DNA from: Prosthecobacter sp. | Lineage (GTDB): Bacteria > Verrucomicrobiota > Verrucomicrobiia > Verrucomicrobiales > Verrucomicrobiaceae | Assembly (NCBI GenBank): GCA_019186985.1 | Contig: JABARQ010000051.1 | Coordinates: forward strand, 1 to 51,275 | Reading direction: 5' to 3' | Length of the DNA: 51,275 bases | Shown: one piece after another, positions 33,790 through 42,530 of the stretch | Numbering within the stretch: the stretch's first letter is position 1 | Layout: each line of letters opens with the position of its first letter | Notes under the pieces: generated by a model | The model's database searches: none | The model's input: the letters and a program-made list of their open reading frames with translations, nothing else | What the model was told of the DNA's origin: nothing | Position numbers and translations under genes: made by a program

Positions 33790-35021
33790 AGCGGCTTGCA
33801 CTCGCAGTCGTAGGCCAGGTTCATCAAGGGAGTCCATCCCGGCTGAGGATGCCCGTGGCTTTCCGAGGTCACATGCAGCTCGGGCAGCAGCGTCTCCTGA
33901 AGCACCAACTCACCCTGCACCACCAGCCCCACCTGCCAGCGATACACTCCAGGCAGCAACGGCAGCGAGGCCAGCTTCAAACGGATCAACAGCCTTCCTT
34001 CAGGAGCTTCAAAAGGCTCGATATGCAGGCTCACCAGCAGCGTGTTGGAAGCATCACGCAGATGCAGGCCCAGGTTCGACCGGGTCGCCGCACGCGGGGC
34101 ATGAAGCTCAAAGCAAAACTCCGGCTCCTGCTTCTCATCATACACATGGCTCGATTCCGAAGCCGCCTCAGGACTGCCCGCCCACCAGCGCCGCACGTGA
34201 AACAAATGCGCGAGATGCGGCTGCGCCTGGGTCAGGCCGCGCTCCTCATAGTCGGAGACGATGCCCGCCGTCTCGCCAAACCCGCGGATACGGCCCGCCT
34301 CCAGCAGCATCGCCTTGGAGCAAAGCCGGCGCGTGATGAGCATGTTGTGGGTCACCAGCAGCACTGTTCGGCCGCCGCTCGCCGCGTTCTCCATCTTGCC
34401 GAGACACTTGGCCTGAAACTGCGAATCCCCCACCGCCAGCACCTCGTCCACGATCAGGATCTCCGGCTCCAGATGCGCGGCCACCGCAAAGGCCAGCCGC
34501 ACATACATGCCGCTGCTGTAGCGCTTCACCGGCGTGTCCAGGAACTTCTCGATCTCCGCAAAGTCCACGATTTCGTCAAACTTCGCCCGGATCTCCGCCT
34601 TCGTCATGCCAAGGATGGCCCCGTTCAGGTAGATGTTCTCGCGCCCGGTCAGCTCCGGATGAAAGCCCGTGCCCACCTCCAGCAGCGAGGCCACGCGCCC
34701 TCCCAGCGTGATGCGTCCCTTCGTCGGCTCCGTGATGCGGCTCAGGATCTTCAGCAGCGTGCTCTTGCCCGCCCCGTTGCGCCCGATGATGCCCACCACC
34801 TCACCCCGCCGGATTTCAAACGACACCTCCTTCAACGCCCAGAACTCCTCACGCTCGCTGCCGGCTGCATTCGCAGGGCCTCCCTTCATCCAGCGCACCG
34901 GCGCCTTCACGGCCTGGATCAGCGCATCACTGAACTTCCGGTAGGAGGCCTGCCCCGAAAGATGGTTCAGCGTGTAGCATTTGCTGACGCCTTCGACGGC
35001 GATGATGGGTTCTTCAGGCAT
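33786..35021 (-). CDS. wzt: ABC transporter ATP-binding protein, polysaccharide exporter (Wzt-like)
   Basis: The 411-aa protein has Walker A GRNGAGKST (80-88), signature YSSGMYVRLAFAVA, Walker B ILIVDEVLAVGD, and a C-terminal beta-sandwich (~265-411) like the Wzt carbohydrate-binding domain (FCFELHAP, LLVSLHIEPFEAPEGRLL, GVYRWQVGLVVQGELVL). It powers export of a lipid-linked glycan through the Wzm-like permease encoded at 39165-39992. The C-terminal domain normally recognises a chain-end modification such as methyl groups, which fits the many methyltransferases here. The ATPase and permease genes are separated by five other genes. Confidence 0.92.
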   Translation of the reverse strand: MPEEPIIAVEGVSKCYTLNHLSGQASYRKFSDALIQAVKAPVRWMKGGPANAAGSEREEFWALKEVSFEIRRGEVVGIIGRNGAGKSTLLKILSRITEPTKGRITLGGRVASLLEVGTGFHPELTGRENIYLNGAILGMTKAEIRAKFDEIVDFAEIEKFLDTPVKRYSSGMYVRLAFAVAAHLEPEILIVDEVLAVGDSQFQAKCLGKMENAASGGRTVLLVTHNMLITRRLCSKAMLLEAGRIRGFGETAGIVSDYEERGLTQAQPHLAHLFHVRRWWAGSPEAASESSHVYDEKQEPEFCFELHAPRAATRSNLGLHLRDASNTLLVSLHIEPFEAPEGRLLIRLKLASLPLLPGVYRWQVGLVVQGELVLQETLLPELHVTSESHGHPQPGWTPLMNLAYDCECKPL

Positions 35022-35044
35022 GGGTTTCTGAGCCCGTTCCCGCG

Positions 35045-36043
35045 TCAGGCAGGACCGGCTTCTCGGTTCAATCTCAACTCACAGGCCCGGATCACCATGT
35101 CCGGGTCGATCAACTTCATGCAGGCCACCTCATGCGGGCAGCCGCTGCGCCAGTGCAACGGGCCGCCGGCTTGATGATGACAGCCCAGACAGGCAATGTC
35201 CGCATGCACAGCCGTGGCTTCCGGCATGGGTGGCAGGATGCTGGACGCATCGGTCGGACCAAACAGCCCGATCATCGGCACGCCGACACTGGCGGCGAGG
35301 TGCAGCGGACCGGAGTCGATGCCGACAAACAACCGCGCCAGGGACAGCAGCGCCGCCAGTTCGGGAAGCTCCAGCCGGTCACGCCAGTCGATGGCACCCT
35401 CCACGGCGGGCATCTGCACCTCCGCGTTTCCATCATGCCCTTTCGCACCCGTTTGAATCACGGCATGACCCCGGGCCTTCAAGGCCTCCACCAGCCTGCA
35501 CCAATGTGCCTCAGGCCAGTGCTTCACCGGCCAGCTCGGGCCCGAGTGAATCACCACCAGCTTCTCCAGCGGCACTCCAGCATCGGCAAGACGGGCCCGA
35601 ACGGCCTCCTGTCCTTGCGCCTGAGGCTGGATACGCACCGGCTGCAGGGGTGCCTTGAGCTCCACTCTCAGCAGGCCGGCAAACTCTTCCATCAGCAGGC
35701 GGCGACGGCGCTGCCCTGGCGGCTCAAGCTCGTCTGCAAGCTGCGGCGTGATGTCCAGCGCCGGCTTCAGCACCGTGGCCAGCCAGCCGCTGCCACGCAG
35801 CGTGCTCGGCAGCACCAGGGCCGCCACGCCCGCCAGGGCGGCGATCTTCACCAGCCCGGGCGATGTCACCAGGATCAGCGCATGCGCCGGATGCTTCTGC
35901 TTCAATGCCTCCAGCCCTGGCATCAACGACAGCAGGTCCCCAAGTCCGCCATACCTGCGCACGATCAGGCAGGGTCTGCCGATGAAGGGCAGCAGGCGCA
36001 GCCACTCACGCAGGCTTCGCATCCAGGACATGCTCTCAGCCAT
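35045..36043 (-). CDS. Glycosyltransferase family 9 (heptosyltransferase-like)
   Basis: The 332-aa GT-B protein has IVRRYGGLGDLLSLMPGLEA at the N-terminus, VIHSGPSWPVKHWPEAHW in the donor domain and FVGIDSGPLHLAASVGVP, the family-9 signature. A cysteine-rich stretch near the end (ACLGCHHQ, GCPHEVACM) is usual in some heptosyltransferases. ATG 36043 gives an 8-base overlap with the preceding FkbM gene; 36064 and 36031 are also possible. It probably transfers heptose or a related sugar. Confidence 0.87.
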   Translation of the reverse strand: MAESMSWMRSLREWLRLLPFIGRPCLIVRRYGGLGDLLSLMPGLEALKQKHPAHALILVTSPGLVKIAALAGVAALVLPSTLRGSGWLATVLKPALDITPQLADELEPPGQRRRRLLMEEFAGLLRVELKAPLQPVRIQPQAQGQEAVRARLADAGVPLEKLVVIHSGPSWPVKHWPEAHWCRLVEALKARGHAVIQTGAKGHDGNAEVQMPAVEGAIDWRDRLELPELAALLSLARLFVGIDSGPLHLAASVGVPMIGLFGPTDASSILPPMPEATAVHADIACLGCHHQAGGPLHWRSGCPHEVACMKLIDPDMVIRACELRLNREAGPA

Positions 36044-36992
36044 GCAGTTCTCCGGGAAGTTCACCCAGACGCTCCTGAGGACAGGCCAGCAGGTTCACCT
36101 GCCGGGCAAACCATTCACGCGTCAGCTCCGTCACGGGCATGAACGCCAGCTTGTCCGTCTCAAACCTTGCCCCCTCGTGCAGCGGCGGGCTTCCATAATG
36201 ATGCAGATGCGTCGTGCCGCCCGAATGCACAAACAGGGCCGGCACCAGGCAGCGGTAGCCCATCGCACCCAGCCAGTCGATGGGCTGCCGGAACCGCGCC
36301 TCATCATCCAGCGTGTTCTCCAGAATGATGAACGGGCGCTGTTCCAAAATCAGCTTTTCACCACCGCGCAGCACATCGTGTTCCATGCCCTCAACGTCCA
36401 TCTTGATCACGCCGACGTTGCCGGAAACCGCCTCATCCAGCGTCGTCACCTCCACCTCAGCCCCCTCACCCTCGCTCACCAGACGCACACAGCCGCTGTC
36501 GCTCATGCCACCTTGAAGGCGCAGGCCGCAAGGGCGTGACCCCAGCCCCCTGGCATGCAGGGTGACGCGTGATTCCAGCCCGGCCTGGCTGACCAGGCTC
36601 TGCAGGTCCGCAAAACTGCGTGGATGCGGCTCAAAGCTCACACAGCGCCCGTTAAACGCAGGCAGTGACAGCGCCATCAGCGTGAAGAAGCCCCAGTTTG
36701 CCCCGGCATCCACAAAGGTGTCCGCCCCGCGCAGCAGCAGGCTCAGCAGCACGCATGTCTCCAGTTCATAACCAACCGCATGCTGCGGCGCATGCAGTGC
36801 GTGAAACTGGCTGTTATGACCATCAAACTCCAGCAACCGGTCCTGGTAGCGCATGATGCCCCGCGCTGGAAGCCAGGGCATGGCGGAAACCAGCGGGGCC
36901 AGGCGCCCCAGGCACGGCACCAGCCGCAGGCCTTCCGCCAGCCGGATGTTCGGCGGCTTCCGCACCAGGGAAAAGGGATAGGCAAAGCTCAT
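36036..36992 (-). CDS. FkbM family methyltransferase
   Basis: The 318-aa protein has TFVDAGANWGFFTLMALSLP (motif I), CVSFEPHPRSFADLQSLVSQ, VEVTTLDEAVSG and VIKMDVEGMEHDVLRGGEKL, a complete FkbM set. It is the longest of the three FkbM proteins and carries ~60 extra C-terminal residues after the core. It overlaps the GT4 gene upstream by four bases and the GT9 gene downstream by eight. Confidence 0.9.
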   Translation of the reverse strand: MSFAYPFSLVRKPPNIRLAEGLRLVPCLGRLAPLVSAMPWLPARGIMRYQDRLLEFDGHNSQFHALHAPQHAVGYELETCVLLSLLLRGADTFVDAGANWGFFTLMALSLPAFNGRCVSFEPHPRSFADLQSLVSQAGLESRVTLHARGLGSRPCGLRLQGGMSDSGCVRLVSEGEGAEVEVTTLDEAVSGNVGVIKMDVEGMEHDVLRGGEKLILEQRPFIILENTLDDEARFRQPIDWLGAMGYRCLVPALFVHSGGTTHLHHYGSPPLHEGARFETDKLAFMPVTELTREWFARQVNLLACPQERLGELPGELHG

Positions 36993-38128
36993 GCGCTCAG
37001 TCTCACCAGTTCTCCGAAAAGCTCCTCGTAGGCGGCCACGCAGCGCCCCAGGTCAAAGGCTGCCGCCGCCTGCGGCACCCTGGCCGCCAACCATTCACGC
37101 CGGCCGGAATCCATCATCTCCATCATGGCACGCGCCAGCGCTTCCACATCCGCACGTCCGTTTGCCGCCAGCGGCACCCGCAGGCCCGCTTCACCGGTCA
37201 TTTCAGGAATGCCTCCCACGGCGGTGGCGATGACGGGCCTGCCGCAGAGCAGGTATTCCATCACGCTCAGCGGCAGGCTTTCCTCCGCCAGGCAGGAAGG
37301 CAGCAGGCCCACGTCAAAACCCCGGATCCAAGCCGCGGCATCCTGCTGATGGCCCGCATGAACGACCCAGGGCTCAGACCGCGTCTGCTCCCGCAGCCGC
37401 TTCAACGCCGGCCCGTCACCCACCAGCACCAGCCTCAGGGCGCGGCCCGTGCGTTCACGAACCATCCGCGCCGCAGCCACGGCCTCGCACCAGCCCTTGT
37501 CCTCCACACCCCGCGCCACCATGCCAAACGTCACTCCCTCAAAGGCAGGCAGCACGGAGACGTCTTCTGAAACCGAGTGACCATGAGGAATGCACATGAT
37601 GCGGCAACGCGAGGAAAACGACAGCGCCTGCGCCCTCTCCATGTTCGACGCCGCAGGACAGATGAGTGCATCCAGACGCCTGAAGATCACGCCATCCTGG
37701 CTCAGGTCGGGATGAGACGTGTCACCATGATCCGTCTTGGTGACCGGCAGCCGCACCTGCTCAAAGGCCGCGCAGGCCTGCCTCGCCGCAGGCATGAGAT
37801 GCGTGTTCACCACGTCAAACCGGTGCCGCCGGTGCAGGGCGCGCAGCGTCGTGGCATGAAGCACCCCCTCGGGATCAAAGGCCGGCAGGCGATGACGCAG
37901 CATCAGGCTCAGCTTGTAGAAAATTCGATAGGTCAGCGGCGTGAACCAGGATTGCTCATGCACTCTCAAATCCGGCGACAGCGCCCTGGTCACCGCCGGA
38001 TCGCCCAGCCGCTTCAAAGGCAGGTGGCAGGTCACCTCGTGCCGCTCCGCCAGGCCGTTGGCAAGGTTGACGAAAAACCGCTCGGCACCTCCCGCCACCA
38101 GGCTTTGAATGGACATCAAGATCCGCAT
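36989..38128 (-). CDS. Glycosyltransferase family 4
   Basis: The 379-aa GT-B protein begins MRILMSIQSLVAGGAERFFV, the glycine-rich acceptor loop of GT4 enzymes. It has VTFGMVARGVEDKGWCEAV, LVLVGDGPALKRLREQT and the EX7E motif in EESLPLSVMEYLLCGRPVIA. Its start lies three bases before the stop of the next GT4 gene on the locus order. Substrate unknown. Confidence 0.9.
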   Translation of the reverse strand: MRILMSIQSLVAGGAERFFVNLANGLAERHEVTCHLPLKRLGDPAVTRALSPDLRVHEQSWFTPLTYRIFYKLSLMLRHRLPAFDPEGVLHATTLRALHRRHRFDVVNTHLMPAARQACAAFEQVRLPVTKTDHGDTSHPDLSQDGVIFRRLDALICPAASNMERAQALSFSSRCRIMCIPHGHSVSEDVSVLPAFEGVTFGMVARGVEDKGWCEAVAAARMVRERTGRALRLVLVGDGPALKRLREQTRSEPWVVHAGHQQDAAAWIRGFDVGLLPSCLAEESLPLSVMEYLLCGRPVIATAVGGIPEMTGEAGLRVPLAANGRADVEALARAMMEMMDSGRREWLAARVPQAAAAFDLGRCVAAYEELFGELVRLSA

Positions 38129-38131
38129 TCG

Positions 38132-39175
38132 TCATGCCGCACGCCGGTAAACCTCACGCGTCGCCTCCGCCACGATCCGCCAGTCGCGGGTCAGGGCATG
38201 AACCCTCGCCGCACGCCGCATCTCCGCCTGCCTTTCACGGCTCGAAGCCAGCAGCCGCAGATGCTGAACCGTCGCCGCCTCGTCTCCCGGCGCCGCCAGC
38301 AGCGCACAGTCCGCGTTTACATATTCAGGCACTCCGCCCACCCTCTGGCTGATCACCGGCGCGCCGCAGGCCAGCGCCTCCAGCATGACGTTGTTGGCTG
38401 TCGCGTTTTCCGGAAGATGCAGGCAGGCGGCGCAGGACCGGTAGAGGTCCAGCAGCTCCGCATCACTCACCCGCACCTTGTAGCTGACGTTCTCCAGGCC
38501 GTAGAAATGATGTGCCTTGTCCGCTGGGCCGACGACCACAAAGCGCATTCCCCTGTCCTCCGAACAGCCTTCCATCACCCGGCGCATCTGATTGAAATCA
38601 CGACGCGTGCCGCCAACGCTTAGCACACTGAACTTTTCAGGAGCCTCCAGGCCCGCAGGCTGGAAATGCTCCACATCCACGCCATGCAGCACGACATGCA
38701 GCCGGTCCTCGCGCACCCCCTGCTCCAGAAAATAACCGCGCTGAGACTCGCTCATGAGGATGAGGGCGGCGAAACGGCGCAGCGCTGACGGGCGGCGGAT
38801 GACCTTGCGAAGATCCTCCGCACACTGGTGAAAGGTGCCGATGAGCGGCGTTCGCATGAAGTGCGTGAGAAGGTCAAGGAACGCGAGGTCGCGATCACAC
38901 CAGAGATAATGCACCGGCCCGGCAAACCCCTCACAAATCCGGCGTCGGACCTCCCCTTCCAGCTGAAGCGAACCTCCGACGCACCAGCGCGAGGCCGTGA
39001 ACCGTCGGGCGATGCGGGTTCGCAGCAGCGCCAGTCCGTCGGACGGATCGCAGCGCCTTGTGACCACCCGGGGGCAGTCCAGATAGTCAGCCAACACATG
39101 ATAGCCGGAGCGATGCGCAAGGATCTCGTCCTGCGACCAGGCCAGCAGCGGAGGATCAAGGCCATCAGATGACAT
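38132..39175 (-). CDS. Glycosyltransferase family 4
   Basis: The 347-aa GT-B protein has an N-terminal half with LLAWSQDEILAHRSGYHVLA and HYLWCDRDLAFL, then LILMSESQRGYFLEQGV, FSVLSVGGTRRDFNQMRRVM and LPENATANNVMLEALACGAP, the donor-site motif in an ATANNVMLE form. ATG 39175 overlaps the permease stop by 11 bases; an upstream start at 39217 would overlap further and was rejected. It closely resembles GT4 proteins found beside Wzm/Wzt. Confidence 0.85.
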   Translation of the reverse strand: MSSDGLDPPLLAWSQDEILAHRSGYHVLADYLDCPRVVTRRCDPSDGLALLRTRIARRFTASRWCVGGSLQLEGEVRRRICEGFAGPVHYLWCDRDLAFLDLLTHFMRTPLIGTFHQCAEDLRKVIRRPSALRRFAALILMSESQRGYFLEQGVREDRLHVVLHGVDVEHFQPAGLEAPEKFSVLSVGGTRRDFNQMRRVMEGCSEDRGMRFVVVGPADKAHHFYGLENVSYKVRVSDAELLDLYRSCAACLHLPENATANNVMLEALACGAPVISQRVGGVPEYVNADCALLAAPGDEAATVQHLRLLASSRERQAEMRRAARVHALTRDWRIVAEATREVYRRAA

Positions 39176-39992
39176 CCGCAAAGGTGCGTTCGGTTCGACG
39201 AAAGTAGTGCACGCCAAAGGCCAGGAAGCCGAGGCTCAGCAGCGAGGACAGCGCGAAGCTCTCCCAGTGCATCTCCGTCGTGCCGCAGATGGCCCAGCGA
39301 AAGCCGTCGATCACGCCCACCACCGGATTCAGGGCGACCACCAGGCGGCCGTGGTCGCCAAAACGCTCCTGAATCACCGTCGTGCTGTAGAAGACTGGCG
39401 ACACAAACTGCCCGAACTGCACGACAAACGGGATGATGTAGCGAAAGTCGCGGTACTTCACGTTCAGCGCCGTGAACAGCAGCCCCGGCCCCATGGCCGT
39501 GACAAAGGCCAGCGCCGTGAACAGCGGCAGCGCACACAGCCGCCAGGTCGGCATCATGCCGTACCAGGCCATCAGACCGCCCAGGATGATCATCGAGATT
39601 GCAAAGTCCACAAAGGCCACCACCACCGCGCTGGCAGGCAGGATCATGCGCGGGAAATACACCTTCGAGATCAGGTTGGCGTTGCCCACCAGGCTGTTGG
39701 CTGACTCGCTCAGTGCGTTGGAGAAAAAGTACCACGGCAGCGTGCCGGCGCAGACCAGCACCGCATAGGGCACACCGTCGGACGGAAGCTGCGCCAGGGT
39801 GCCAAACACACCCGCGCCGATAAGGATCGTCAGCAGCGGCCGCAGCACCGCCCAGGCCACGCCGATCGCCGTCTGCTTGTAACGCACCAGAATGTCGCGC
39901 CAGGCCAGAAAGCCAAACAGCTCACGGTAGCGCCACAGGTCGCTCCAATACTGACGGGAGGCCCGCCCGGCTTCGATGATCAGCTTGCTCAT
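39165..39992 (-). CDS. wzm: ABC transporter permease, polysaccharide exporter (Wzm-like)
   Basis: The 275-aa integral membrane protein has about six helices in the ABC2 order. The N-terminal RYRELFGFLAWRDILVRYKQ is a hallmark of polysaccharide export permeases, and AIGVAWAVLRPLLTILIGAG and FFSNALSESANSLVGNANLI are in the conserved region. It forms the channel for the Wzt-like ATPase encoded at 33786. It overlaps the dTDP-glucose dehydratase gene by four bases. Confidence 0.92.
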   Translation of the reverse strand: MSKLIIEAGRASRQYWSDLWRYRELFGFLAWRDILVRYKQTAIGVAWAVLRPLLTILIGAGVFGTLAQLPSDGVPYAVLVCAGTLPWYFFSNALSESANSLVGNANLISKVYFPRMILPASAVVVAFVDFAISMIILGGLMAWYGMMPTWRLCALPLFTALAFVTAMGPGLLFTALNVKYRDFRYIIPFVVQFGQFVSPVFYSTTVIQERFGDHGRLVVALNPVVGVIDGFRWAICGTTEMHWESFALSSLLSLGFLAFGVHYFRRTERTFADVI

Positions 39993-41026
39993 GCTTCCTT
40001 GTCCCTGCTCTTGCGGGTCACCGCCTTCACCCAGTCCTGATGTCCGAGATACCAGGCCACGGTTTCCCGGATCCCGTCTTCAAAGGTGTGTGCCCGACGC
40101 CAGCCCAGCTCACGCTCGACCTTGGTCGGGTCAATCGCGTACCGGCGGTCATGCCCGGGCCGGTCCTCGACAAAACGGATCTGCTCCCGTGAATGCCCGC
40201 CCAGTTCCGGCTTCATCTCATCCACCAGGTCACAAAGATGTTCCACCAGCTTCAGGTTGGTCATCTCATGACGTCCTCCGAGGTTGTAGGTCTCGCCCAC
40301 GCGGCCCGCGTTCAGCACCCGCCACAGCGCCTGCACATGATCGCCGACAAACAGCCAGTCGCGCACATTCTGACCATCGCCATAGACGGGCACCGTCCGC
40401 CGTTCGAGCAGGCTCTGGATCACCACCGGAATCAGCTTTTCCGGATACTGATACGGGCCGTAGTTGTTCGAACCATTCGTCACCAGCACCGGCAGGCCAT
40501 AAGTGTGATGATACGAACGCACCAGCATGTCACTGGCGGCCTTGCTCGCTGAATAGGGGGAGTTTGGCGCATACGCCGTGGTTTCAGAAAAGCAGCCTTC
40601 CTCACCCAGCGAGCCATACACTTCATCCGTGGACACATGCAGGAAGCGCCGGCCTTCCGCAGATGAACCCTCCCGCATCCAGGCATCCCGGCAGGCCTCC
40701 AGAAGATGAAAGGTGCCGACGATGTTGGTGTGGATGAAATCCGCAGGGCCGGTGATGGAACGATCCACATGCGACTCGGCAGCCAGGTGCATGACATGCG
40801 TCACCTGGTGCCGCCTGACCACCTCCACCACCGCCGTCTTGTCGCGCAGGTCCGTCCTTTCAAAGACATACCCGGAATGCTCCGCCATGCCTGCGAGGCT
40901 CTCCAGATGCCCCGCATAGGTCAGGCAGTCCAGGTTGACCAGCCTCTTCACCTCCGCACGTCCCGCGAGAAACCTCACGAGGTTCGAGCCGATGAATCCG
41001 GCGCCGCCGGTGACAAGCAGGTTCAT
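39989..41026 (-). CDS. rfbB: dTDP-glucose 4,6-dehydratase
   Basis: The 345-aa SDR protein has TGGAGFIGSN (6-15) for NAD, STDEVYGS with the catalytic Thr133-Asp134-Glu135, YSASK with Tyr158/Lys162, and VTNGSNNYGPYQYPEKLIPV, the RmlB signature. It converts dTDP-glucose to dTDP-4-keto-6-deoxyglucose. It follows rfbA after six bases. The next rhamnose enzymes (RmlC, RmlD) are not seen in the window. Confidence 0.95.
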   Translation of the reverse strand: MNLLVTGGAGFIGSNLVRFLAGRAEVKRLVNLDCLTYAGHLESLAGMAEHSGYVFERTDLRDKTAVVEVVRRHQVTHVMHLAAESHVDRSITGPADFIHTNIVGTFHLLEACRDAWMREGSSAEGRRFLHVSTDEVYGSLGEEGCFSETTAYAPNSPYSASKAASDMLVRSYHHTYGLPVLVTNGSNNYGPYQYPEKLIPVVIQSLLERRTVPVYGDGQNVRDWLFVGDHVQALWRVLNAGRVGETYNLGGRHEMTNLKLVEHLCDLVDEMKPELGGHSREQIRFVEDRPGHDRRYAIDPTKVERELGWRRAHTFEDGIRETVAWYLGHQDWVKAVTRKSRDKEA

Positions 41027-41032
41027 GATGAA

Positions 41033-41920
41033 TCAGGCCGCCGTCAGCCCCACGCGGCGAACCTCCGCCGCCAGGTCGGACAGGTAGTCGCGATACTCAC
41101 AGTTAGGCATGGCGGCGACCAGGCCTTCAAACGCCTCCAGGCTGAGGAAGCCTCGCCTCAGCGCCGCCTCCTCCGGACAGCCCAGCTTCATGCCCTGGCG
41201 CCTTTCAATCGTCTCCACATACGACGAGGCCTCATGCAGGCTGCTGCTCGTCCCGGCGTCCATCCACACGGTGCCGCGGCTCATCCGCACCACCTGAAGA
41301 CGTCCTTCGGCCAGATACGCCCTGTTCACATCCGTGATCTCCAGCTCACCACGCGCGGAGGGCCTCAGTCGACGCGCGACCTCCACAACCCCGGCGTCAT
41401 ACAGATAGGCACCCGGCACGGCAAAGTTGCTCTTCGGCTCGGCAGGCTTCTCCTCCAGCGACACCGCCCTGCCCTCGCGGTCAAACTCCACCACCCCGTA
41501 TCGCTCCGGATCGTTGACGTGATAGGCAAAGATGGTCGCACCGCCATCAAACTCCCTGACCGCCCTGGGGAAGGCGTCTCCGGCAAAGAAGATGTTGTCG
41601 CCCAGCATCAGGGCCACGGGCGACCCGCCAATGAAGCTTTCGGCAATCAAAAACGCCTCCGCGATTCCCGCAGGATGCTCCTGCAGCCGGTATTCAAGCC
41701 GGATGCCCCAGGCACTGCCATCCCCCAGCAAGTCCTGGAACCGGCCCTGGTCATGCGGTGTGGTGATGATGCAGATGTCACGAATGCCCGCCGCGATCAG
41801 CACCGTCAGCGGATAATACACCATCGGCTTGTCATAAACCGCCTGCAGATGCTTGCTCGCCACCCGGGTCAGCGGATAAAGCCGCGATCCGGTGCCTCCA
41901 GCTAATAATATCCCCTTCAT
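41033..41920 (-). CDS. rfbA: Glucose-1-phosphate thymidylyltransferase
   Basis: The 295-aa protein begins MKGILLAGGTGSRLYPLT (nucleotide loop with GGxGxR), followed by KHLQAVYDKPMVYYPL and later IGGSPVALMLGDNIFF. It also has the LEEKPAEPKSNFAVPGAYLY segment that distinguishes RmlA. It makes dTDP-glucose for RfbB. Its start codon (41918-41920) directly touches the outer end of the repeat-flanked cassette, so the usual upstream ribosome-binding region has been replaced by repeat sequence; only GCGGATC precedes ATG. Confidence 0.95.
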   Translation of the reverse strand: MKGILLAGGTGSRLYPLTRVASKHLQAVYDKPMVYYPLTVLIAAGIRDICIITTPHDQGRFQDLLGDGSAWGIRLEYRLQEHPAGIAEAFLIAESFIGGSPVALMLGDNIFFAGDAFPRAVREFDGGATIFAYHVNDPERYGVVEFDREGRAVSLEEKPAEPKSNFAVPGAYLYDAGVVEVARRLRPSARGELEITDVNRAYLAEGRLQVVRMSRGTVWMDAGTSSSLHEASSYVETIERRQGMKLGCPEEAALRRGFLSLEAFEGLVAAMPNCEYRDYLSDLAAEVRRVGLTAA

Positions 41921-41980
41921 GATCCGCAGATGACTCAGATAGTTAATTTTAGGATCCGCAGATGGCTCAGATGGTTCAGA
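41921..41980 (-). repeat. Left repeat array of the GxxExxY cassette
   Basis: Two units starting GATCCGCAGATG at 41921 and 41953 (period 32) each contain a second CAGAT word. Read on the minus strand they become CATCTGAGCCATCTGCGGAT then CCTAAAATTAACTATCTG. This matches the right array, which on the plus strand reads CATCTGCGCCATCTGCG then GGACCCAAAATCACC. The left and right arrays are thus members of one repeat family in opposite orientation. Confidence 0.75.
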
Positions 41981-42039
41981 AGATGAACTTGTTTGACGCC
42001 TTCACGAGTTGCCTGGCGTCTTGTTTGCCTCTGTTGTCT

Positions 42040-42498
42040 TCACGTCACAATGGCTTCGGGGATGCGCACGGCTTCCGGCAGCCATTTGGAGGCGTGGACG
42101 AATCTTTTGTGCCAGAGACGGGATGTGCCGAAGTTGATCAGAAGTCCTGTCTGAAACCCCGTACCCTTCAGGTAGCCCAGGATCTGGGACTCCTCCTGGC
42201 CTTTAATTTCAGAAAGCGCCTTCAATTCGACCACAATCTCCTCATGGCAGATGAAGTCAGGCCTGTGGAAGGAGGGCAGCCGCTGCCCCTTGTAGAACAC
42301 ATGATAAGGCTTTTCCCGAAAATATGAGATTCCTCGCAGCCTGAACTCCACCTCCAGGGCATCCTGAAAAATCACCTCATGAAACCCGCAGCCGAGCTCA
42401 CGATGAACCTCCATGGCCGCCCCAATGATCGCATAAGTCCTCGGATCACCCAGCCCAGCCCCGACATCATTCTTCACCCTCTCTTGATTCATAAGCAT
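42040..42498 (-). CDS. GxxExxY family protein (PD-(D/E)XK nuclease-like)
   Basis: The 152-aa protein (ATG 42498, or 42492 giving 150 aa) carries the family motif around Gly38-Phe-His-Glu41-Val-Ile-Phe44, with Phe for the usual Tyr. It also has GAAMEVHRELGCG (26-38), RPDF (79-82), VVELKA (89-94) and QILGY (105-109). The D81...E91-x-K93 plus Q105-xxx-Y109 set matches the catalytic and motif-III pattern of PD-(D/E)XK nucleases such as Cas4/RecB-like domains. Biochemical function of the family is not known. The gene is the only one inside the repeat-bounded cassette and is transcribed with the surrounding genes. Confidence 0.9.
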   Translation of the reverse strand: MLMNQERVKNDVGAGLGDPRTYAIIGAAMEVHRELGCGFHEVIFQDALEVEFRLRGISYFREKPYHVFYKGQRLPSFHRPDFICHEEIVVELKALSEIKGQEESQILGYLKGTGFQTGLLINFGTSRLWHKRFVHASKWLPEAVRIPEAIVT

Positions 42499-42530
42499 CC
42501 ATCGAATTGACCTGACGAGCCACTAGAGTC

